DNA of 37,254 bases, from assembly GCF_001632365.1 (NCBI RefSeq), contig NW_024468542.1, positions 181,372 to 218,625 of the forward strand. The letters are read 5' to 3'. The DNA is from Laetiporus sulphureus 93-53. Its lineage: Eukaryota; Basidiomycota; Agaricomycetes; Polyporales; Laetiporaceae. The notes under the pieces were generated by a model. The model had not been told where the DNA came from. It made no database searches and saw only the letters and a program-made list of their open reading frames with translations. Of the stretch, positions 30,571 to 37,254 are shown in pieces (the stretch's first letter is position 1; the number at the start of each line of letters is the position of its first letter). The translations under genes and the position numbers were made by a program.

Positions 30571-30866
30571 ATGTTCATCCGCATTAGTTTGCAGAATCCC
30601 GCATACCTCGACAATGGTAGTGGGAGCTCCCCTTGCCATCCGAAGCGTTTCGCGCCTCAGCCACAGGTCGGCAAGGATGCAAACAGGGAGCTGCAGGTAC
30701 GTTTCTTTCTTCTACATGTCATAATTCCTAATGCCCCCATGCCTTCTTTACCCAGCTTTACAAATCGCACGAACTATTCGAACTGAGGAAGGCGGGAGGA
30801 GATCGGTTGCAAGATACGCACGAAGCGCTGGCAGCCGAGAAGTACGATTGCAACGTGGAGAACTGA
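30571..30866 (+). CDS. Small two-exon unknown protein or 3' part of a gene, 78 aa
   Basis: Exons 30571-30696 and 30756-30866 join in phase 0 across a 59 bp intron with donor gtacgt, a long pyrimidine tract and acceptor cccag. The second exon reads LYKSHELFELRKAGGDRL and then QDTHEALAAEKYDCNVEN, charged and probably helical. The first is Pro/Ser-rich. The second exon is convincing as coding; the start is not, and upstream exons may exist. No family recognised. Confidence 0.4.
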
Positions 30867-31762
30867 AGCAGTCTGAGCATGTTGGTCACTAGTGAATCGC
30901 CGATTCTAACCCAAGGCACAAACCCAGAGGCCCAACCACGACGAAACGACCTCTGCGGCAGGGTTAATCGCGCAAGCACTTGAGATTCCCTTCTGGTACA
31001 GCACGCCGCCTCAGCTTCCCAGATATAACGCTGCAGACACAAAACGGCACAAGTCATGACGCCGACGTCTGAGGCGACCAAAGCAACGAGTGACGGCGGA
31101 CATAGGAGCTCGATGAAAAGATTTTGATCCGGCCACTCACTCGCGCTGAGCGCTGGCACGACAGTGGCGTCTAACTTTCCGACAGTGGCGTTGAAATTTC
31201 GCTCGCCTTGCCGCCAGTTAGCTCAACGCAACCACCATGGTATCAGTTTGAACTTGTGGGCCATCGGTGCGCAGCGTATGACAGATGTAGTGCTGTACTT
31301 GTGAAGCTGGAAATGCATGAAGTCACGTCAGATTTGGCACCTCCACTATATATACAAGCAAATGGACTATCGAGTGAGGACTCAGGAAGGACAACAAAAC
31401 CGCCATTTCACATAGCAGTCATCAGTACTTGTCGTTGAGAAGAGCGATGCTTCCATAACGTCTACATTATACGGCTACAGTACAAAATGTACAGCATATT
31501 CAGTAATTCATGCAGTCTGAAGTTGACGATTGGTGCTTGGAAAAGTTGTGTCAACTCCGGGACCAAGAATATGACATGCGACCAACTCACAGCTCGGTAA
31601 CAACATAAATCCCTCGTGTCCCTCCTGGTCGACACACAGCTACTTCGCATCTTCTGAGCCTTTCATCGCCTCCAAGTTGTATTGCACATTCTTCCGATAT
31701 TTCGTCACCAAATCTGCTGCTGTCTTCACCTGCGAGTTTGCGCGGATAATCTCCTCCAGACA
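30867..31762. other. Intergenic stretch
   Basis: A 133-codon minus-strand frame at 30758-31159 overlaps the small gene and is probably its shadow. From 31600 to 31760 the sequence is CT-rich and likely forms the leader of the frame at 31763. Nothing else is apparent. Confidence 0.3.
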
Positions 31763-32401
31763 ATGATTCAACTCAATGATTGTTTCTGTGCATTTATCCT
31801 AGATTTTATGTCAATGAAGACTACGCAGCCGACCCCGACAAGAAACGGGGAAACGTACGGCATTCTTGATGATGCGCTGAAGGAGGATATTCTGTCGTTC
31901 AGCGTGTGGGTTCTCCATAGTATAAATGCCTTAGAGAGGGTGTTGCTGCGAATGCTATGCCCTGAATATCAGAACACTGCTAGAGAGAGCAACAGCGGTG
32001 GTGGTAGCGGTCGAACAAGCGCGCACCCACTGAATCGCACAATACGCGGCCACGTGATGATGTACGACGCGGCTGTGGCTGAACACGATGTCTACGGGCC
32101 TCCAGACATAAGTAATTCACGCATCGGCATGCCATCCTTAAAAGAGCATGAAATCGATAACAAAGTTTTAACAATTTTTTTCATGGGAGGGTCGTTTGAT
32201 CTGAGTGTTGAAAGTTCATTGTCATATACAAGGCAGAACTTAATACTAAGCTACATAGCATTTAGTGGTGGTGTAGTCGTACCACCCCTCGTTAGCCAGC
32301 TACTCCGCCGCCTTACTCTCGAGGTATTCGGCTCATTCAATTCACGCTCGGAGCCCCGGATCGCAGGCCAGCGAATCAGGAGCTGGCCAACCCGAAGTTA
32401 G
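31763..32401 (+). CDS. Unrecognised single-exon open frame, 212 aa
   Basis: An uninterrupted frame from ATG 31763 to the stop at 32401, preceded by a CT-rich leader typical of fungal promoters in this window. It starts MIQLNDCFCAFILDFMSMKT and includes a Gly/Ser linker (SNSGGGSGRTSAHP). The middle has acidic and hydrophobic helices (GILDDALKEDILSFSVWVL), the end is Arg/Ser-rich. Its length makes chance less likely, but there is no paralogue or known domain, and a spliced structure inside it is possible. Confidence 0.35.
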   Translation: MIQLNDCFCAFILDFMSMKTTQPTPTRNGETYGILDDALKEDILSFSVWVLHSINALERVLLRMLCPEYQNTARESNSGGGSGRTSAHPLNRTIRGHVMMYDAAVAEHDVYGPPDISNSRIGMPSLKEHEIDNKVLTIFFMGGSFDLSVESSLSYTRQNLILSYIAFSGGVVVPPLVSQLLRRLTLEVFGSFNSRSEPRIAGQRIRSWPTRS

Positions 32402-32693
32402 GACCTTAGACACCTCCAACTAGGACCCCGAGCACCGATTATCCGCGTGGCTGCCCAACCCACGGGCACAGGCAGCCGGCTGCTGAATCCTCTCCCCCAC
32501 ACAAGGTTTTCATATACTTATTACATCCTCTCTTCCTCGCAAGCGTCCGCCGAACTTACGAAGCGGTACATACTGGTGTTGGTGGTTCGGGGTCCTCGAG
32601 GCTCGTGACCGTCACCCTGAGGGAACGTCAACCTAGTTTGACGAAGAAGGGCTCCCTCATACCCGTCTCTTCCCCCCCCCCTTCGCTGCCACC
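32402..32693. other. Spacer and leader of the SDR pseudogene
   Basis: No gene. A run of ten C lies at 32672-32681 just before the context gccaccATGG of the SDR start. Homopolymers of this kind are common indel sites in sequencing. Confidence 0.4.
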
Positions 32694-33955
32694 ATGGGAT
32701 CATTTTTTCTCAGACGCTTCACTCCGGATGATCTCCCCGACCTGAGACAAAGTTATCGTTGTCACTGAAGGAACGCAAGTCGCGGGCAAATAATATGATT
32801 ATGGCTACATACCGACTTCAGCGACCCCAAGCTTGCGAAGAAAGCAGCGGAGTCGCTCATGGAGAAAAAGAACAAACTAGACGCCGTGGGTACGGGCATT
32901 CTACTTGCAGTACCGTGCTCTTTGCTCATCCGTGTAAATGATGATAAGTCAGTGAATTGTGCTGCCTTGTGAGCGTATAGACACAAGAGATACATTTCGC
33001 TCAATTTGGGACCCGCGACAGATTGCTGTATCCTACGCCAAGACGTCCGATGGTGAGTTTCGCTGGCATGTGGTGCAATTCAATCATCACCCGTTGATGG
33101 TGTAACAGGGATTCAAGATGTGGTTATGCTCAATCGAGCGTCACATTGTGGGCGCTGGCGAAACAGTCAACGGGCCTTATGATTCATTGCAGTTATCTGA
33201 GCCCTTTCCTCTTCATGCGAGCTGTGCTTCCGACACTTAAACGGACAGCAGGAGAGCGGAATAGTGATGTTCGCATTGTTCATGTGGGTGGCACGAACAC
33301 ATTGCTAATTGATTGGCTAACATTACATATCTATAGCCCTCCTCAAAGGAGCACTTCAACGCTCCAAATGACGTGCACCTCCGCAATGCCGAGGACTTCA
33401 ATGTTAAGTACAAAGATTACTCGCTTGCTCAATACCAGCGATACTGTGCATCTGAAAATGCATGTATTTGCATGTTCGTACTGATGAGGATGCTGCAGCA
33501 CTAACCAAACTGACAGAAATCGTGTTCGTAAAGGAATTGCACAGAAGACTCAATGCAGAGGGCGTTCCAATCATCGTGATGGCCATTCACCCAGGCGTCG
33601 TCAATACAGGTGAGTATGTCTTCTCCTTTCCCGGTCGCATATGCTACGTCCACATTTGAACCCCACAACCTTTCCCAGAAGGAGTGCAGAAGTACGCACA
33701 CTCCGTCGGGCCCATCTTTTTCCCCATCTACAGCTTCATTACCAATGCGTTTTATGAGCATCTGGAAAAAGGCAGCTATGCTCGGCATTTGCTGTTGTAC
33801 TCTATAGGGCCAGCGGTACATGCTGAATTGAGCATCTTCCATGGTGTGCACGTTATCTCCTCGGGAATGGTGTGCAAACCAAGCCGGTGGGCTGAGGGCC
33901 CCGAGTTACCGAAGGAGCTGTGAGAAACGACGGAGGATATACTGTAGACCTTGGG
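32694..33955 (+). pseudogene. Decayed NAD(P)-dependent short-chain dehydrogenase/reductase
   Basis: The remains match the fungal retinol-dehydrogenase-like SDR class: oxidoreductases with a Rossmann fold and a Tyr-x3-Lys active site. The start MGSFFLRRFTPDDLPDL is followed by a one-base loss (32746 region) and then VIVVTEGT, where TGGxxxGIG and about 35 further residues are missing. From 32802 the frame resumes with DFSDPKLAKKAAESLMEKK. An intron (33053-33108) leads to GIQDVVMLN, then another frame shift before SPFLFMRAVLPTLKRTAGE. The 3' half splices cleanly: introns 33284-33336, 33446-33498 and 33610-33678. Splicing at 33446-33498 rebuilds Tyr-Ser-Leu-Thr-Lys, the catalytic YxxxK, followed by FVKELHRRLNAEGVPI and MAIHPGVVNT. 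A stop at 33921-33923 and another at 33951-33953 interrupt the conserved tail (ETTEDIL). Loss of the cofactor motif means no activity is expected. Confidence 0.85.
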
Positions 33956-34736
33956 ATAGATCTTCCGTAGGAGGTGCGTGCCTGGGATGCGATGCAGATT
34001 GATAGTCAGTCTCATAAGTGGTGCTGCGGAACCCAGCGATGACGTGAGAAGAAGCAGGACCAAGCGGTGCATGCGTAGCGCGCGAAAGGCGTTTCAAATA
34101 TTTGTCCTGAGCATGTAGTGCAGTAAGTCAATCAAGCTTCTTCTCACCTAATGTCCGCTGATGCAGGCTGAAACCTACCTGTATCTCGCCTAGGAATCAA
34201 ACCATGTCTCATAATTGCAAACGTCGCATTCATCGGCATGGAAGCAAACCTTGCATGGTTATATCAACAATAATGATGATTAAGCGAAGTCTTGGGGGGT
34301 GGTCATACGTGTTTGAGCCACGAACGCTCATGCCTAGATATCAGCTCGTGCATTGATCGTCGGTGATACTGCCAGGCTATTTGCTCATTTTCTGGCTACG
34401 TTGTTCTGGTACGAGCCTGGATGTGCGCATTGTGCGGCCATTGAGTCACCGGTGCTGTATTGATCAACTCGTGCGTTGATCCTCGCCAATTCCTCGGTGA
34501 TACTGTCGGGCTGTTTGCTCATTTTCCGTCTACGTTGTCCTGACATGAGCCATGGCGTGCGGCTACTGATTACTGAGCCATCTATACTGTGATTGATCAA
34601 GTGCGAGATGCGTATTGGCCCATTTGCCATTGGAGAGACTGAATGGTTCGGAGAGTATATGAGAGGAGACGGTGCTGATGCGTGCATTTCTGTCCCTAAG
34701 TCCTGAGGCCTGACCTCTCTCACTTCGGTAGCTGCC
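33956..34736. other. Upstream region of the DUF6534 gene
   Basis: No gene is supported here; the 153-codon minus-strand frame at 34385-34846 overlaps the next gene's start and the tandem repeat, so it is taken as a shadow. A TATA-like gagtatatga lies near 34650, about 85 bp before the ATG at 34737. Confidence 0.4.
34345..34552. repeat. Two-unit direct repeat, period about 123 bp
   Basis: The block starting ctcgtgcattgatcgtc at 34345 recurs as ctcgtgcgttgatcctc at 34468. Both contain cggtgatactg, then tttgctcatttt and ctacgttgt. The second unit has a short insertion. It sits 180-390 bp upstream of the membrane-protein gene. Confidence 0.65.
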
Positions 34737-36881
34737 ATGGCTCTCATTGATCTCAACCCCACGATGGGCGCCGTGTTTGTTGGTCTCCTGTTGGGCGCGG
34801 TGTAAGCCTTGTTCCCCAAAAGAACTTCGCAGAAATTCATTGACATGTCGACGTTCTAGGTTTCATGGAATAACGACATTGCAGACGATCTTCTATGTAT
34901 GGTTTTCGATGACATGCAGCTTGTTACGTTGGTACTGATGTAGTCACTCCATGACTTGAAGTATACGACCTATCCAAACGACAAGGTTATACTCAAACTC
35001 CTGGTATGTTGAATCTACTGTAATATTTTCAGACCTGACTGTTCTCACCGCTCGCAGGTGGCCTTGCTTTGGTATGTTTTCAAGTATCACAGCCGATAAC
35101 CCGACGAATCATGATCTTTCGGTACAGGTTTCTCGACTCGCTCTCGTTGGCGATGGTTGCATACGGCCTGTACAAATACTTGATCACGGATTTCCTGGAT
35201 CCACTTGCGCTTATGTACATGGAATGGTGAGTATGTGCGGTATCGTTTTATTTGATCATGTCGTCTCATGAACTGGATCACAGGGGAATTGCTGTACGTC
35301 TCCTTTGTCGATGTCGGCAGCCGATGATTGTTGATGTAGCCTCAAGGCCGAGCCCATCGTCTCTGTGTGTCTCAAAAACCCATTATGAATGGCTAATGTT
35401 CACTTTTTCGCAGGGTATCATAGCCTTCATCGTTCACGAGTGAGTTAGTCATCAGATTGAGCATGCCAGTGTTGAGACCTATGTGCAGGTTTCTGATCTA
35501 CCGCATATGGATGCGTAAGTTATTGCGTCTCTAGATTGTGGACATGGACTCACCGCAGTACAGTGAACAGGCGCTTGGTCATCTATGCAGTCTTTCTCGT
35601 AAGTATTGGAGCGGTAGTATACATTCGGGCTTGACACTGACAGTCTTGCTAGGCGGCGTTCTCGCTGTTACCTCTTTGTGAGTGCCCCCAAAATAGCTAT
35701 TCACTGTGATAAGGCTGAATGCAAGTTTTTTAGCGCTGGCTTTCCGTGGGTGAGACTCTTTGAATATTCTGATCTGTTCCTGATTGCTCGAAATTTAGTT
35801 GCATCTCTGAAATCGTGAGTTGACTGAATTCGACCTGACATGCCATAGTTGACTTATACCGGTCGTAGAATTACTGGAGGGCCGCGCCTGTGGACGAGTA
35901 TAACTGGCCTGAGGGTGCGTGCGACAAGGGCGGGTTCTCCAGTAACAACTTATACAAGCCTCCAACAGTGGGTCGCGATCACCGCGGACACCACAACATC
36001 AGCCCTTGACCTTATAATCGCCTGCACGATTTGCTTGCAACTATTCAGGAGTCGTACTGGCTTCGCTCGGTGAGCACGTGATATGCGAAGGGCGTAAAGC
36101 AGAGATGCTGAATGCTGTTCTTCCAGGACCGATAAGATCATTCAGAGGCTGACCGTATATACGATCAACACTGGCCTGCTCCCTACGTGAGTATAGCGCA
36201 TATTCGCATTGACATGTTGGATTGACAGTACATTTCCAGCATCGTCAGCATTGGAGATCTCATTGCGGTGAGCAGCGTCATCAACATCAGTCATATGTGC
36301 CTGTTTGACGTGCAACCTTGATAGTACCTGGTCGCACCTAAATCCCTTGCATTTGAGGTCTTCAACATCATTGTATCAAAAGGTGCGTTTTTCATGTTTC
36401 CGAAGAGCGTAAACCTCATAGCTCTTCCTCGTAGCCTACACAAATACTCTTCTTGCGACGTGAGTGCTGCCTGAAGAGATCGTATGTGCCATTTGCTAAG
36501 ACCTCTGTATTCAGGTTGAACAGCCGACAGTCCGTGAGTAAAACTGCAACAAATTCTAGCGACGGATTGTCGCATACGGCTCCTATCGAGTTCAAAGTGG
36601 GCAGGCCAACGTTACCGACTGTTGAATCAGGCGGGTCCTTGATCGATGACCAAGCAGAGGAAATGGACTTCGCATCTGTGAGCATGTGGCCTCGAAGTCC
36701 TAATGATATATCTGCTGACAAAGCATGTAGACGAAGGATGCCGGGCCTGACGCCCGCGCATATGGTATATCTACGCAAATCATTCCGTAGACGTTCCGCC
36801 AAACAGCTGTCTAACACTTCACGTTCACCTTGCACTGCGCACGTTCATAGCCACAAGATCATCATCACGACAGTATCATGA
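34737..36881 (+). CDS. DUF6534-family seven-helix membrane protein
   Basis: This matches the agaricomycete DUF6534 family of integral membrane proteins, whose function is unknown. Recognisable segments in order: PTMGAVFVGLLLGAVFHGIT (helix 1), YPNDKVILKLLVALLWFLDS (helix 2), GLYKYLI and DPLALMYMEW, IIAFIVHEFLIYRIWMLNRR, LVIYAVFL, WVAITADTTTSALDLIIAC with FRSRTGFARTDKIIQRL (the conserved Arg-Ser-Arg-Thr-Gly-Phe loop), YTINTGLLPTIVSIGDLIAY and AYTNTLLATLNSRQS. Supported exons include 34737-34801, 34860-34896, 34962-35003, 35058-35071, 35128-35226, 35414-35439, 35489-35514, 35564-35598, 35653-35677, 35969-36069, 36127-36186, 36240-36267, 36325-36382, 36435-36459 and 36515-36881. Between 35227 and 35413 and between 35678 and 35968 the exons are tiny or ambiguous, so the middle is tentative. 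The soluble C-terminal tail runs about 100 residues; an optional intron at about 36679-36730 would shorten it. Confidence 0.83.
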
Positions 36882-37254
36882 CTATTCTTTTCTATGCACG
36901 ACTGACTTGAAAAGCAGATGCTTAAGCAGCCATTATACTATTTGTCTCGGTAGCGATCGATAACTTGTTCTCAAGTACTAAGTGCTAGGGTTTCTATAGC
37001 CGCTTTCATGCCTGTATAGTGTCTCGTTATTTATTTGTGTCGTTAGGTTTTTCATGAAATCAGAACGAGCGAGCCTTATCTCAGGAGGAGAAGACAGGGT
37101 GCCGCCCAAGCATTGAGTTCGGTGTTTGTTCTTGCTCGTTGTCCCTTATCTCGCCCATCTGTCACGGTTTTACCTGACAAGTCATTATAGGAACAAATGC
37201 TATTAAGGAGCATATTATTTTTCATCATTTCTCGTCGCACAAGAAGTCACGTGA
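36882..37254. other. Right-edge downstream region
   Basis: AT-richer sequence following the membrane-protein gene, likely its 3' untranslated region and intergenic DNA. No further coding frame or repeat is apparent before the window ends. Confidence 0.4.

Noticed and set aside
1..37254. Transposons, CRISPR arrays, bacterial operons
   Set aside because: No terminal repeats with target duplications, transposase or reverse transcriptase motifs, no regularly spaced repeats, and gene structure is clearly eukaryotic.

Overview
The window reads as nuclear DNA of a filamentous basidiomycete, most likely an agaricomycete. Genes are cut by many 45-100 bp introns with GT(A/G)AG donors, CT(A/C)AC-type branch sites and AG acceptors. 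Two loci at the right end belong to families typical of agaricomycetes: a seven-helix DUF6534 membrane protein and a decayed short-chain dehydrogenase/reductase (SDR). I see no rRNA, tRNA, CRISPR array or intact transposon. Gene models were spliced by eye from reading frame, splice consensus and paralogue comparison, so exon borders are predictions.

From about 0.6 to 28.8 kb the window holds a dispersed set of small, paralogous-looking multi-exon genes that I cannot match to a named family. The best models are 661-2102, 3426-4853 (frameshifted), 7456-8513, 8982-9808, 15974-16913, 22498-23489, 25886-26951 and 27899-28824. Weaker or broken members lie at 5944, 12400, 13646, 14413 and, on the minus strand, 20769. 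The intact models share a plan: four coding exons, all introns in phase 0, protein of 210-420 residues, a basic N-terminal segment in many (Met-Gly-Phe-x-Phe-Leu-Lys-Lys type), a strongly acidic C-terminal half in several, and a first intron that often begins GTRAGTCAGC and has a branch region like TGCTYACC. Most also have a TATAAGCGC-like box 180-235 bp upstream of the ATG. The protein sequences have diverged strongly although this layout is kept.

Region by region: 0.6-4.9 kb is a duplicated gene pair. 5.9-9.8 kb has three further members in tandem. 12.4-13.4 kb has a two-exon relative with a nuclear-localisation-like stretch. 13.4-17.3 kb has a degraded member and a 1.5 kb tandem duplication in which the left copy is dead and the right copy is open. 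17.6-18.3 kb is a 340 bp tandem repeat with minus-strand coding remnants. 19.5-21.1 kb is minus-strand, with two fragments that resemble parts of a SUMO/ubiquitin fold and one acidic gene with the shared intron signature. 22.5-28.8 kb has three well-formed members. 30.5-32.4 kb has two unrecognised genes. 32.7-34.0 kb is the SDR pseudogene. 34.7-36.9 kb is the DUF6534 gene, preceded by a 123 bp tandem repeat.

The main point of interest is the expanded, fast-diverging family with a conserved promoter box and splice architecture, accompanied by several dead copies. That is the pattern of a birth-and-death accessory family. Its function is unknown.
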